Numbered from the stretch's first letter, positions 26,149 through 35,338 are shown. The stretch: 64,000 nucleotides of DNA from Saccharopolyspora erythraea NRRL 2338 (GCF_000062885.1 NC_009142.1:5135584-5199583), one strand, 5' to 3'. Notes: generated from the letters alone by a model not told the origin. Numbers and translations: made by a program.

Positions 26149-28050
26149 ATGAAGTCGTTGCTCCGCCGGAGAAAACAGGCGGCCGAGCCCTCCGATCTGG
26201 TCGTGCCGTACTGGCAGTGGCACGACGAGGAGCTGTTGTCGGCGGGCCTGCTGACGATGGCGCGGCGGCTGCCCGCGCTGGTCGCCGGCGCGCTGCGGGT
26301 CGCGTGGCAGGCCAGCAGGCGGGACACGGCCGCCACGCTGGGCCTCAACGCGGTCGCCGGCTTCTTCACCGCCTTCGGCCTGCTGGCCACGACCGGAGTG
26401 CTGGAGTCGCTGTTCGCCGCGGGCCCCACAACCGACAGGGTGCTCGCGGCGCTGCCCGCGCTGCTGGTGGTGGCCGCCGCGGCCGGGTTGCGCGCCGCGC
26501 TGCTCGCCGGCGCGGGATGGGCCCAGGAACGCCTGAAACCGCAGGTGGAGCGGCTCGCCGAGACCAGGCTCTTCCGGCTCACCACCGAGGTGGAGCTGAC
26601 CGCGTTCGACGACGAGGAGTTCCACAACTCCATGCAGCGGGCACGCGACAACGGCGTGCCCGACTCGGCGACCGTGGTCGAGATGACCGTCAACGTGCTC
26701 ACCGGCGTCATCGGCGTCCTGTCGGCCGCTGTCACGCTGGGCGTGCTGCACCCGCTGCTGATGCCGCTGCTGCTGGTCACCGCGGTGCCGGACGGGTGGG
26801 CGGCGTTGCGCTCCGCCCGGATGCGCTACGCGGCCTTCCGACGGGTCTCCACGGCGCGGCGCCGCAAGTTCATGCTCTCGGACCTGATGGCCGAGCGGCC
26901 GCCCGCCGCCGAGGTGCGCGCCTTCACGCTGCGCGGGTTCCTGCTGGCCGAGTACGACCGGATCGCCGACGTCGAACAGCGGGTGGAGCTCGACGTCGCC
27001 CGGCAGCGCACCAAGACCAGGGTGGCGGGCGATCTCATGGGCGGTGTCGCGCTCGGCGCCGTCTACACGGCGCTCGGCGGCATGCTCGCGGCCGGCATGG
27101 TTCCACTCGCCGTGGTCGGCACCGCGGTCCTGACGATCCGCGCGAGCCAGACCTCGCTGGCCGCGCTCGTGCAGGCGGTGAACAAGCTCTACGAAGCGGG
27201 CCTCTACTTCGGTGACTACCTGGACTTCTGCGAACTCGCACAACGGCGGGTCCCGGCGGACCGCGGCACCACGGCCCCTGCGGGATTCCGGCGAATCACC
27301 GCGGAGTCGGTCAGCTTCACCTACCCGGGAGCCGACGCGCCGTCGCTGTCGGAGGTGAGCATCGCGGTCGACCGCGGTGAGGTCGTCGCGCTGGTCGGGG
27401 AGAACGGATCCGGCAAGACCACGCTGGCCAAGCTGCTCGCGGGCCTCTACGCGCCGGACTCGGGGGTGGTCCGCTGGGACGACACCGACATCGCCGGGAT
27501 CTCGGGAAAGGCGCTGCACGACCGGATATCGGTGATCGCGCAGGACCACACCCGGTGGCCGCTGACCGCGTTGCAGAACATCACCATGGGCCGCCCCCTG
27601 GACGGCGAGCGGCTCGCGGGCGCGGCGGCGGCTTCCGGCGCCGACGAGGTGGTCGCGCGGCTCGGCCGGGGCTACGAAACGCTGCTCGACCGCAGGTTCG
27701 AGGGCGGGCACGAGCTGTCCGGCGGGCAGTGGCAGCGGATCGCCATCGCGCGCGCGTTCTACCGGGACGCGGAGCTGATGATCTTCGACGAGCCGACCTC
27801 GGCGCTGGACCCGAAGGCCGAGCACGCGCTGTTCGAGCGGATCCGGCGGCACGCCGACGGGCGCACGGTCCTGCTCATCACCCACCGGCTCTCCAGCGTG
27901 CGCTACGCCGACCGCATCTACGTGCTGAACCGGGGACGGGTCAGCGAACAGGGCACGCACGCCGACCTGGTGCTGGCCGACGGGGAGTACGCCCGCCTCT
28001 ACGAGTTGCAGGCCGCGGCCTACCGGGAACGCGAGGCGCGCCCGGCATGA
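26149..28050 (+). CDS. ABC exporter, fused membrane and ATPase domains (lanthipeptide export)
   Basis: Half-transporter of 633 aa that would dimerise to export the modified peptide. A six-helix membrane domain (about 55-345) is followed by an ATPase domain: Walker A GENGSGKTT (417-425), signature LSGGQ (523-527), Walker B LMIFDEPTSALD from residue 543, and switch His579. The N-terminus is short and has no C39 peptidase domain, so it does not itself cut the leader. No good ribosome site precedes the ATG at 26149; the start is the first Met consistent with homologues. It is divergent from the precursor and followed 37 bp later by the redox genes. Confidence 0.9.
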   Translation: MKSLLRRRKQAAEPSDLVVPYWQWHDEELLSAGLLTMARRLPALVAGALRVAWQASRRDTAATLGLNAVAGFFTAFGLLATTGVLESLFAAGPTTDRVLAALPALLVVAAAAGLRAALLAGAGWAQERLKPQVERLAETRLFRLTTEVELTAFDDEEFHNSMQRARDNGVPDSATVVEMTVNVLTGVIGVLSAAVTLGVLHPLLMPLLLVTAVPDGWAALRSARMRYAAFRRVSTARRRKFMLSDLMAERPPAAEVRAFTLRGFLLAEYDRIADVEQRVELDVARQRTKTRVAGDLMGGVALGAVYTALGGMLAAGMVPLAVVGTAVLTIRASQTSLAALVQAVNKLYEAGLYFGDYLDFCELAQRRVPADRGTTAPAGFRRITAESVSFTYPGADAPSLSEVSIAVDRGEVVALVGENGSGKTTLAKLLAGLYAPDSGVVRWDDTDIAGISGKALHDRISVIAQDHTRWPLTALQNITMGRPLDGERLAGAAAASGADEVVARLGRGYETLLDRRFEGGHELSGGQWQRIAIARAFYRDAELMIFDEPTSALDPKAEHALFERIRRHADGRTVLLITHRLSSVRYADRIYVLNRGRVSEQGTHADLVLADGEYARLYELQAAAYREREARPA

Positions 28051-28087
28051 GACCTCGCCCGCGAACACCGCACCCCGCGGGGGCACG

Positions 28088-28585
28088 ATGATCCTCTCCT
28101 CCCCCGCGGCCTACGCGCTGGCCGCCGTGCTCGGTTTCGCTGCGCTGGGCAAGGTCTCCGACATCGGCGGGTTCGCCGGTGCGATCGCCGGTTACCGGAT
28201 GCTGCCGCAGTCGTGGACCAGCACGGTCGCCGGAGTGGTCGTCGGTGGCGAACTGCTGAGCGCGATCCTGCTGGTGTGGCCGCACACCCGGTTCTGGGGA
28301 GCGCTGCTGTCGCTCGGGCTCCTCGCCGCCTTCCTCGTCGGCATGCTCGGCGTTCTCCGCCGGGGGCTCCGCGTGGACTGCGGCTGCTTCCGGACGACCG
28401 GCCCGGAGGAGATCGTCGGTCCCGGCACGGTGGTGCGAACGGGATTGCTCCTCGTGCTGGCCGTGCTCGCGGCGTTGCCCGGGGAGCCGGCGTTCCGCCT
28501 CGTGCACCTCCTGCTCGCGGTGCTGATGCTGGTCACCGTCTTCCTCTCCGCGACCCTGGTCTCGTTCACCGCGAGGTCGGCATGA
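28088..28585 (+). CDS. MauE/DoxX-like membrane protein with CGC motif
   Basis: Membrane protein of 165 aa with four predicted helices and the family Cys pair in VDCGCF (Cys98, Cys100) on a loop between helices. MauE-type proteins pass electrons to an exported thioredoxin-like partner, as needed for disulfide handling in methylamine dehydrogenase (family knowledge). Its stop overlaps the thioredoxin-like gene by 4 bp (ATGA), so the two are coupled. Placement behind the exporter suggests control of the thiol/disulfide state of the Cys-rich peptide or its enzymes. Confidence 0.85.
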   Translation: MILSSPAAYALAAVLGFAALGKVSDIGGFAGAIAGYRMLPQSWTSTVAGVVVGGELLSAILLVWPHTRFWGALLSLGLLAAFLVGMLGVLRRGLRVDCGCFRTTGPEEIVGPGTVVRTGLLLVLAVLAALPGEPAFRLVHLLLAVLMLVTVFLSATLVSFTARSA

Positions 28586-29094
28586 CCGCGGAGTGGGCGG
28601 TGCTCCTGCTGCTCTCGCTGCTAGCCGTGCTGAACTCCGTCGCGGCCATCGCCCTGATTCGGCAGCGGATCTTCGCCGAGCAGCCCGCTTCCGCGGCCTA
28701 CGGTCCAACACCGGGAACAAGCCTGGACGTCGGTGTTCCCGTGGAGTCGTTGAGCGCGGGAGCCGACAAGGTGCTGTTCGGGTTCATCTCACCGCAGTGC
28801 GGCCACTGCCGGATCATGCTGGCGGAGTTCGTCCGCTTCTCCGCACGGATCCGGGTCGTGCTGGTCAGTGCGGCCGATCCGCAAGAGGCGCGGGCACACC
28901 TCGCCGCCCACGACGTCGACCTGCCGCTGGTGACCGGTACCGACGTCTTCGACGCCAACGACGTTCCCGGGCCGCCCTACGCCGTCGTCACCGACGGCCG
29001 CGGCATCGTGCTGGCGCAGGGTGGAGCGAACCGGCCGGAGCATCTGGAGGAACTGCTGTCACGGGCCGACGCCCTGCGTCCGCCTGCGACGTAG
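28582..29094 (+). CDS. Membrane-anchored thioredoxin-like protein (MauD/TlpA type)
   Basis: 170-aa protein with one N-terminal membrane anchor (about 5-27) and an outward-facing thioredoxin-like domain whose redox pair is CGHC (Cys73, Cys76) in FISPQCGHC. The region near VPGPPYAVVTDGRG corresponds to the cis-Pro segment. The start overlaps the MauE-like gene. It probably acts with that protein as an extracytoplasmic thiol oxidoreductase. It ends at a 40-bp perfect palindrome that closes the lanthipeptide locus. Confidence 0.87.
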   Translation: MTAEWAVLLLLSLLAVLNSVAAIALIRQRIFAEQPASAAYGPTPGTSLDVGVPVESLSAGADKVLFGFISPQCGHCRIMLAEFVRFSARIRVVLVSAADPQEARAHLAAHDVDLPLVTGTDVFDANDVPGPPYAVVTDGRGIVLAQGGANRPEHLEELLSRADALRPPAT

Positions 29095-29133
29095 CCAGTA
29101 CCACCGTGGGCCCGGGCCCACGGTGGTACTGGC
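29094..29133. terminator. 40-bp perfect palindrome, bidirectional terminator
   Basis: Two 20-nt arms meeting at 29113/29114. The left arm begins GCCAGTACCACC and ends GTGGGCCC; the right arm mirrors it exactly with no loop. It touches the thioredoxin-like stop (plus) and ends 5 bp before the molybdenum-subunit stop (minus). Confidence 0.75.
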
Positions 29134-29138
29134 GGCCG

Positions 29139-31313
29139 TCACTGCTCCAGCAGGTCCTCGAGCACGATGGGGATGTGGCGGACGCGAACGCCGGTGGCGT
29201 TGTGGATGGCGTTGGCGACGGCCGCAGCCATGCCGACGGTGCCGATCTCGCCCACTCCCTTCGCACCCACGGAGTTGTGCAGCGTGTCCGGGTACTGGAC
29301 GAAGTGGACGTCCACATCGGATATGTCGGCGTTCACCGGCACCAGGTAGCCCGCGAAGTCACCGTTGGCCAGCCGGCCGTTCTCCTCGATCTCCAGCCCC
29401 TCGTGCAACGCCGCCGACACGCCCCAGATCATGCCGCCCATGAGCTGGCTGCGAGCCGCCTTCTCGTTGATGATCCGGCCCGCGTCGAACACGCCGAGCA
29501 TGCGGGAGACCCGCGCCTCGCGCGTCCACCGGTGCACCCGGACCTCGCAGAACTGGGCGCCGAAAGAGCTGAACGAGTGCTTGGTCAGCTCCTCCCCGGG
29601 CGCGGACGAACCCGTCGCGGCCAGCGAGGAGCGGTCCACCGCCCGCAGCAGCTCACCGAAGGTCATCGACCGGTCCCCGGCCAGCACGCGACCGTCCTCG
29701 TAGGTGACCTCCATGCCCTCGAACGGCGCGCCCGGGGACGACGCCAGGGCCACCAGCTCGTCGATCACCTCGGTCGCTGCGATCATGATGGCCGAGCCCA
29801 CGCTCGCGGTGGCGGTCGAGCCACCGGACAAGCCCCCGGGCGGCAACGCCGAGTCGCCCAGCCTCGGCGCAACCCGCTCCGGGGCGATGTCCAGCGACTC
29901 GCCGCCCACCAGGGAGAGCACGGTGAGCAGGCCCGTTCCCGGGTCCGACCCGCTGGTCGCGACCACGGCGGTGTCGTCGGCCCGCAGGGTGACCTCGACC
30001 GTGGCCGGGAACCGCAGCGCCGGGAACATCGCGGTGGCCGTGCCCAGACCCACGAGCCAGTCGCCGTCGGTGCGACCGCGCGGCGAGCGGCTCGCCCAGC
30101 CGAACCGCTCCGCGCCGAGGCGGAAGCACTCGTCGAGGTGCTTGCTCGACCACTGCAGGTCCTTGCCGGGCGGCGCGGTCGAGTTGTTCCGCATGCGCAG
30201 CTCGATCGGGTCCATGCCGAGTTCGACCGCGAGCTCGTCGATCGCGCTCTCCAGCGCGAAGGACCCGGGCGCCTCGCCTGGCGCGCGCATGAACGTGGTC
30301 GGCGGGATGTTCAGCGGCACCATCTTCTGGCTGATGGCCAGGTTCTCGGTGGCGTACCACTCGCGCGAGGTGCCGTGCGAGGTCGGTTCGACGAAGGACC
30401 GGTCCATCGGGGTGCTGCACCACGAGTCGTGGCGCAACGCGACCAGCGTGCCGTCGGTGCGGGCGCCCAGGGCGATCTTCTGGACCGTCGCGGGGCGCGT
30501 CGCGGTCGCGGTGAAGACCTGCTCCCTGCTCAACGCCGCCTTGACCGGCCGGTCCAGCGCCTTGGCCGCGGCCGCCGCCAGGAACGCGGGCGCGGAGGTG
30601 CGGGCCTTGCCGCCGAACGCCCCGCCCACGTAGGGGTTCACCGCGTGCACCGACGACGGGTCGACGTCGAACGCACCGGCCAGCTCGGCCGCCTGGAGGT
30701 GGGCCCCCTGGTTGCCGCTGTAGACCGTCAGGCCTCCGGAGTCCCACACCGCGACCGCGGAATGCGGTTCCATCGCGGCGTGGTTCTGGGTCGCGGTGCT
30801 GTAGGTCGCCTCGAACACGACGGGACTCGAGGCCAGCGCGTCCTCGATGGACTCGACGCCGTCGGCGAGCACCGTGAGCGACGGCGGCGAACCGCCCCGG
30901 TCCGCCGGCGCGTCCTCGGCCGAGTCGAGGCCGTCCTCCAGCGAGGTCAGGGCCGGCCGCTGGTGGTAGGAGACCTCGACGAGCATCGCCGCGTCCCGGG
31001 CCTGCTCGTAGGTCTCCGCCACCACGAAGCCGATCGGCTGGCCGTAGTAGGCGACTTCCTTGTCCTGCAGGGGAACCCACGTCTCGCCGAACAGCGGGGA
31101 GCTCGGTGTGCGCAGCTCCAGCGGGTTGAACGGCGTGAACACGCCAAGCACGCCGGGAGCGCGCTCGGCCTCCGCGACGTCCATGGCCGCGATCTCGCCG
31201 TGGGCGATCGTGCTGAGCAGGACGTATCCGTGGACCATGCCGGGGAGGTTGTGGTCCACCCCGTACCTGGCCTGCCCGGTGACTTTCGCCGGGCCGTCCA
31301 GCCTGCTGGTCAT
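29139..31313 (-). CDS. Molybdenum hydroxylase, Mo-cofactor-binding large subunit
   Basis: Catalytic subunit of 724 aa in the xanthine dehydrogenase/aldehyde oxidase family. The ATG at 31313 overlaps the FAD-subunit stop by 4 bp; the open frame extends further upstream but into that gene. Marks: DGPAKVTGQARYGVDHNLPGM is the family N-terminus, GGAFGGKA contacts the cofactor, and the catalytic Glu lies in GAKGVGEIGTVG. The gene order FeS, FAD, Mo matches the PaoABC-type aldehyde oxidoreductases. No Tat signal is seen on the FeS subunit, so it is probably cytosolic. Substrate is unknown (aldehyde or N-heterocycle). Confidence 0.92.
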   Translation of the reverse strand: MTSRLDGPAKVTGQARYGVDHNLPGMVHGYVLLSTIAHGEIAAMDVAEAERAPGVLGVFTPFNPLELRTPSSPLFGETWVPLQDKEVAYYGQPIGFVVAETYEQARDAAMLVEVSYHQRPALTSLEDGLDSAEDAPADRGGSPPSLTVLADGVESIEDALASSPVVFEATYSTATQNHAAMEPHSAVAVWDSGGLTVYSGNQGAHLQAAELAGAFDVDPSSVHAVNPYVGGAFGGKARTSAPAFLAAAAAKALDRPVKAALSREQVFTATATRPATVQKIALGARTDGTLVALRHDSWCSTPMDRSFVEPTSHGTSREWYATENLAISQKMVPLNIPPTTFMRAPGEAPGSFALESAIDELAVELGMDPIELRMRNNSTAPPGKDLQWSSKHLDECFRLGAERFGWASRSPRGRTDGDWLVGLGTATAMFPALRFPATVEVTLRADDTAVVATSGSDPGTGLLTVLSLVGGESLDIAPERVAPRLGDSALPPGGLSGGSTATASVGSAIMIAATEVIDELVALASSPGAPFEGMEVTYEDGRVLAGDRSMTFGELLRAVDRSSLAATGSSAPGEELTKHSFSSFGAQFCEVRVHRWTREARVSRMLGVFDAGRIINEKAARSQLMGGMIWGVSAALHEGLEIEENGRLANGDFAGYLVPVNADISDVDVHFVQYPDTLHNSVGAKGVGEIGTVGMAAAVANAIHNATGVRVRHIPIVLEDLLEQ

Positions 31314-32272
31314 CAGCGGCTCCCCTCGGTCAGTTCCAGCAGCGCGCGGACGACGGTCCGCTTCAGCAGAGGCACCTTGAAACCGTTCGCGGACAACGGC
31401 CTGGCACCGTCGGCCGCCTCGGACGCGGCGGCCTCGAAGGACTCCTGGGTCGCGGGCGCGCCGCGCAGGGCCTCCTCCACCGCGGGCAGCCGCCACGGCA
31501 CGGTCGCCACGCCACCGACCGCCACCCGGGCGTCGGCGATGCGCGAGTCCCGGACGTCCAGCGCGACCGCGGCCGAACACAGCGCGAACTCGTAGGACTG
31601 CCGGTCCCGAACCTTGACGTAGGTGGAACGCGACGCCCAGTCCAGCCGGGGGACCACGACCTCGCTGATCAGCTCCCCGTCGCGCAGGTCGTTCTCCACC
31701 TCGGGGGTGCCGCCCGGCTGCCGGTAGAAGTCGGCCAGCTTGACGGTGCGCTCCCCGGCTGCGCCGACCAGCCGGACCTCGGCGTCGAGCGCGACCAGAG
31801 CCACCGCCAGGTCGCTGGCGTGCGTCGCCACGCACGCGTCGCTGGTGCCCAGCACGGCGTGCATCCGGTTGGCCCCGGAGATCGCGGGGCAACCGCTGCC
31901 CGGTTCCCGCTTGTTGCACGGCGTCGCGACATCGCGGAAGTACGTGCAGCGAGTGCGCTGCAACAGGTTCCCGCCGATGCTGGCCATGTTGCGCAGTTGC
32001 TGCGAGGCGCTCAGCAGAAGGGCCCGGGAGATCGCCGGGTACACACCGGGATGCCCGGCGACGTCGCTCATCCGCTCCAGCGCGCCGATGCGCAGGCCGT
32101 CAGCGGTGTCGATGCCGCGCAACGGCAACGCGTTGATGTCCAGGACGTGTTGCGGTGTCAGGACGTTGAGCTTCATCAGGTCGACGAGCGTGGTGCCGCC
32201 GGCCAGGAACGTGCCGGGCGAGGCGAGAGCGGCCTCGACGGTGGCGGGTTCGGTGAGGTCAAAGGGTCGCAT
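31313..32272 (-). CDS. Molybdenum hydroxylase, FAD-binding subunit
   Basis: Middle subunit of 319 aa that shuttles electrons from the Fe-S clusters to the acceptor. It has the CO dehydrogenase medium-subunit fold: [14 protein letters not shown] near residue 22 (FAD loop), [18 protein letters not shown] with the extra Cys-rich insert ([10 protein letters not shown]) typical of PaoB-like subunits that carry a further 4Fe-4S cluster, and the C-terminal CO-dehydrogenase flavoprotein domain. It overlaps the FeS subunit gene by 14 bp and the Mo subunit by 4 bp. Confidence 0.92.
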   Translation of the reverse strand: MRPFDLTEPATVEAALASPGTFLAGGTTLVDLMKLNVLTPQHVLDINALPLRGIDTADGLRIGALERMSDVAGHPGVYPAISRALLLSASQQLRNMASIGGNLLQRTRCTYFRDVATPCNKREPGSGCPAISGANRMHAVLGTSDACVATHASDLAVALVALDAEVRLVGAAGERTVKLADFYRQPGGTPEVENDLRDGELISEVVVPRLDWASRSTYVKVRDRQSYEFALCSAAVALDVRDSRIADARVAVGGVATVPWRLPAVEEALRGAPATQESFEAAASEAADGARPLSANGFKVPLLKRTVVRALLELTEGSR

Positions 32273-32711
32273 CGGCCTGCCTCGCTTGTTCGACTGCCGC
32301 GACGATGTTCGGGTAGGCCGCGCAGCGGCAGAGGTTGCCCGACATGAACTCCCGGACGTCCTCGACGTCCTGGCGGACCGCGGCGACCGCCGACATGACC
32401 TGCCCGGAGGTGCAGAACCCGCACTGCAGGGCGTCCTGGTCGACGAACGCCTGCTGGACCGGGTGCAACCCCTCCTCCGAGGACAGCCCTTCCACCGTGG
32501 TCACCGGCTGCTTCACGGTCGCGGCCAGGGTGAGGCACGACAGCACGGGCCTGCCGTCGACGTGCACCGTGCAGGCACCGCACTGGCCGCGGTCGCAGCC
32601 CTTCTTCGGACCGGTGATGCCGAGGCGTTCGCGCAACGCGTCCAGCAGCGTCACACCGGGATCGACGCTCAGCTGTTCCGTCCTGCCGTTGATTTCGAGT
32701 GAGATGTCCAC
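32259..32711 (-). CDS. Molybdenum hydroxylase, 2x[2Fe-2S] subunit
   Basis: Small electron-transfer subunit of 150 aa starting with GTG at 32711. The plant-type cluster ligands are Cys39, Cys44, Cys47 (CDRGQCGAC) and Cys59. The second cluster is held by CGFC and CRC in the C-terminal helical domain. There is no signal peptide. It is the first gene of the three-gene operon, divergent from the TetR regulator with two palindromes in the shared region. Confidence 0.92.
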   Translation of the reverse strand: MDISLEINGRTEQLSVDPGVTLLDALRERLGITGPKKGCDRGQCGACTVHVDGRPVLSCLTLAATVKQPVTTVEGLSSEEGLHPVQQAFVDQDALQCGFCTSGQVMSAVAAVRQDVEDVREFMSGNLCRCAAYPNIVAAVEQARQADATL

Positions 32712-32800
32712 TGGATCTCTTTTCCGCGGATCGTCCGCGTAGGAAACCTGGCGGTGTCAAAGTGGTGGGAGCGGCTCCGTCCGGCCCACCGCCGAGTCGA

Positions 32801-32848
32801 ACGGATAGTCATCCGTTTCGGTCCCGAGGCTAGTGGATTATTATCCGC
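32801..32848. promoter_or_regulatory. Two GGAT-N4-ATCC palindromes, probable TetR operators
   Basis: ACGGAT-agtc-ATCCGT at 32801-32816 is perfect. GTGGAT-tatt-ATCCGC at 32833-32848 has one mismatch. Their starts are 32 bp apart, about three helical turns, in the divergent region between the hydroxylase operon and the TetR gene. Confidence 0.7.
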
Positions 32849-32940
32849 TTCGCAAAGTGCGTCGGTCGCGGCGCTGTCCCGGCTCCAGCACCGCCGTGCA
32901 TTACATTCCAGGGGGACGAGGCGACGACCGGGGAGGGATG

Positions 32941-33513
32941 ATGTCGACGGGATCGGTCAGCCCGCGGCGCGCGGACACCCGGCGCAACCACGAACGCATC
33001 CTCACCGCGGCGGCCGAGTCGCTGACCAGGTGCGGCGCGGTGTCCTTCAACGCCATCGCCAAGCAGGCCGGGGTCGGCGTCGGCACCGTGTACCGGCACT
33101 TCCCCACCCCGGAAGAGCTCATCCTGGCGGTCTACCGGCGCGAGGTGCGCCACCTCGTCGAGGTCGTGCCCAGCCTGCTCGAGGCGCACCCGCCGGAACA
33201 GGCGTTCCGGGTGTGGACCAGCGACCACCTGGCGCACTACATGATGACCAAGCGCGGGCTGGCGAAGGCCCTCAGCGCCGCGACGGCGTCCTGCGGCGAG
33301 CTGCCCGCCAGCGCCCACGAGGCCATGGTGGGCGCGGTCGCCACCCTGCTGGAGGCCAACGTCGAGGCAGGCACCGTCCGCGCCGACCTGGACCCGGAGA
33401 CGGTCCTGCGCGGACTGGGCGGCCTGCTGTTCCTGGACCCCGGCGGCGACTGGCAGAACCAGACCGCCAACCTCACCGATCTGCTGTGGCGCGGCATGCG
33501 CACGGCGGACTGA
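32941..33513 (+). CDS. TetR-family regulator
   Basis: Repressor of 190 aa. It has an N-terminal helix-turn-helix (FNAIAKQAGVGVGTVYRHFP) and a C-terminal helical ligand domain (SBP/TetR_C-like, with LGGLLFLDPGGDWQNQ). GGGAGG lies just before paired ATGs at 32938/32941; the second gives better spacing. It is divergent from the molybdenum hydroxylase operon and probably controls it and itself through the two palindromes. Confidence 0.92.
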   Translation: MSTGSVSPRRADTRRNHERILTAAAESLTRCGAVSFNAIAKQAGVGVGTVYRHFPTPEELILAVYRREVRHLVEVVPSLLEAHPPEQAFRVWTSDHLAHYMMTKRGLAKALSAATASCGELPASAHEAMVGAVATLLEANVEAGTVRADLDPETVLRGLGGLLFLDPGGDWQNQTANLTDLLWRGMRTAD

Positions 33514-33793
33514 CCCGCACAGTTGCTCCCTCCGACCGCCACACGGCCAGACCAGTTGATTTCAGTTCGCTCTGAAGTAATGAATGCGATCTATTTCAGT
33601 GGCAAGTGTAGGTGATCCGGACTCGAGTCGAGTGCTGCACCTTCGACCACGCAGAAGGCAGTATCCCCACCGCAACGGCCGCAACCGAATAGAAACACCA
33701 CCGCTTCGTGAAGCATTGACAGATTGCGCCACGTGATCGTTGAATGCTGCGAACGCAGCAGCGGGACTGCCGGCCGGAGCGGGAGGAGCTCAG
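33514..33793. other. Leader region upstream of AbgT gene
   Basis: 280 bp without a clear gene and locally AT-richer than its surroundings. It contains TTTCAG repeats near 33560-33600 and a 7-bp-arm hairpin TGCTGCG-aa-CGCAGCA at 33745-33760, 33 bp before the AbgT start. Promoter and leader are presumed here. Confidence 0.35.
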
Positions 33794-35338
33794 GTGACCA
33801 CGACGGACGGAGCACGCCGCAAGCGCTCGATGGCACTGCTGCTGGGCTTCCTGCAATGGGTCGAACGCCTCGGGAACAAGCTGCCGCACCCGTTCTGGCT
33901 GTTCACCATCATGGCGGGGCTGGTGATGGTCCTCAGCGGCGTGCTCGGCGCGCTCGGCGTCTCCGCCGTGTCCCCAGTGGACGGCAAGACCATCCGCGTC
34001 CGGAGCCTGCTGTCGGCCGAGGGCGTGTCGACCATCATCGGCGACGCGGTGGAGAACTTCGCGAAGTTCCCGCCGCTGGCGCTGATCATCGTGGTGATGC
34101 TCGGGGTGTCGGTGGCCGAGCGGAGCGGGCTGCTCAACGCGATGCTGCGGGGCAGCGTCACCCGCGTCCCGGCGAAGTACCTGACGTTCGTCGTCGCGCT
34201 GGTGGGGATCACCGGCAGCGTCGCCTCCGACGCCGCGTACGTGGTGCTGATCCCGTTGGGCGCGCTGGTGTTCAAGGCCGCCGGACGCAGCCCGATCCTC
34301 GGACTGGTGGTCGCGTTCGGATCGATCTCGGCGGGCTACAACGCATCGCTGCTGCTCACCCCGACCGATGCGATCCTCGCCGGGCTGACCACCAGCGCGG
34401 CGCACTTCATCGACCCGAACTACTCGGTGACGCCCCTGTCCAACTTCTACTTCTCGTTCGGTTCGGCGCTTTTCCTGGCCGTGGTCATCACCCTGGTCAC
34501 CGAGTTCGTTCTCACCAGGCGGACCGAGGGCATGACCGCCGACGGCGAAGGCCTGGACCAGCAGCTCGGCGAGATGCGGCTCAACGCGGCGGAGCGGCGC
34601 GGCCTGCGCAACGCGGGCCTGACCCTGCTGGCCGTCGTGGCGGTGCTGGTGGCGGTCCTCGTCCCGGCCGGCTCACCGTTCCGCGGCGAGGGCGGCGGCA
34701 TCCTCAACTCTCCGGTGATCACCGGCGTCGCCTACCTGCTCGGCCTGGTGTTCCTGCTGACCGGCGCCGTCTTCGGCCGCACCACCGGCAGCCTCGCTCG
34801 CGCCCGGGAGATCCCCGGTGCGATGGCCAAGGGCGTGGTCGACCTCGCACCGGTGGTGGTGCTGTTCTTCGCAGCCTCCCAGTTCCTCGCCTACTTCAAG
34901 TGGACCCGGATCGGCGAGATCCTCGCCATCCACGGCGCGGCGCTGCTGAAGTCGGCCGACGTGCACCCGCTGGTGCTGATGCTCGGCCTGACCGCGCTGG
35001 TCACCTGCATCAACCTGCTGATCACCAGCGGCTCCGCGCAGTGGGCGCTGGTCGGCCCGGTCGTGGTGCCGATGTTCATGCTGCTGGGCGTGTCACCGGA
35101 GACCACGCAGGCGGTGTACCGGATCGGCGACTCCGCGACGAACCTGATCAGCCCGATGAGCCCGTACTTCGCGATGGCGCTCGGGCTGCTGCAGCGCTAC
35201 CGCAAGGACGCCGGGATCGGTTCTCTGATGTCGCTGACCATCCCGATCTCCTTCGCCGTGCTGACCGGCTGGATGCTGTTCTTCATGGCGTGGTGGGCGC
35301 TCGGCGTTCCGCTGGGACCCGGCGCCCCGGTGCGCTGA
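33794..35338 (+). CDS. AbgT-family transporter
   Basis: Membrane protein of 514 aa in the AbgT family, which imports p-aminobenzoyl-glutamate in E. coli; some members export sulfonamides (family knowledge). The GTG at 33794 follows GGGAGGAG at 33781-33788; a TTG at 33740 is less likely. Marks: LGNKLPHPFWLFTIM near the N-terminus, the ITGSVASDAAYVVLIPLG helix, and the C-terminal ITSGSAQWALVGPVVVPM and RIGDSATNLISPMSPYF. The next gene, 36 bp on, is a carboxypeptidase G2-like hydrolase, the expected partner for using aminobenzoyl-glutamate or related amidates. Confidence 0.92.
   Translation: MTTTDGARRKRSMALLLGFLQWVERLGNKLPHPFWLFTIMAGLVMVLSGVLGALGVSAVSPVDGKTIRVRSLLSAEGVSTIIGDAVENFAKFPPLALIIVVMLGVSVAERSGLLNAMLRGSVTRVPAKYLTFVVALVGITGSVASDAAYVVLIPLGALVFKAAGRSPILGLVVAFGSISAGYNASLLLTPTDAILAGLTTSAAHFIDPNYSVTPLSNFYFSFGSALFLAVVITLVTEFVLTRRTEGMTADGEGLDQQLGEMRLNAAERRGLRNAGLTLLAVVAVLVAVLVPAGSPFRGEGGGILNSPVITGVAYLLGLVFLLTGAVFGRTTGSLARAREIPGAMAKGVVDLAPVVVLFFAASQFLAYFKWTRIGEILAIHGAALLKSADVHPLVLMLGLTALVTCINLLITSGSAQWALVGPVVVPMFMLLGVSPETTQAVYRIGDSATNLISPMSPYFAMALGLLQRYRKDAGIGSLMSLTIPISFAVLTGWMLFFMAWWALGVPLGPGAPVR

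Noticed and set aside
28593-31595. 1000-codon plus-strand frame antisense to the molybdenum hydroxylase
   Set aside because: The minus-strand genes carry all family motifs; the antisense frame is His/Arg/Gly-rich with no motif or ribosome site.
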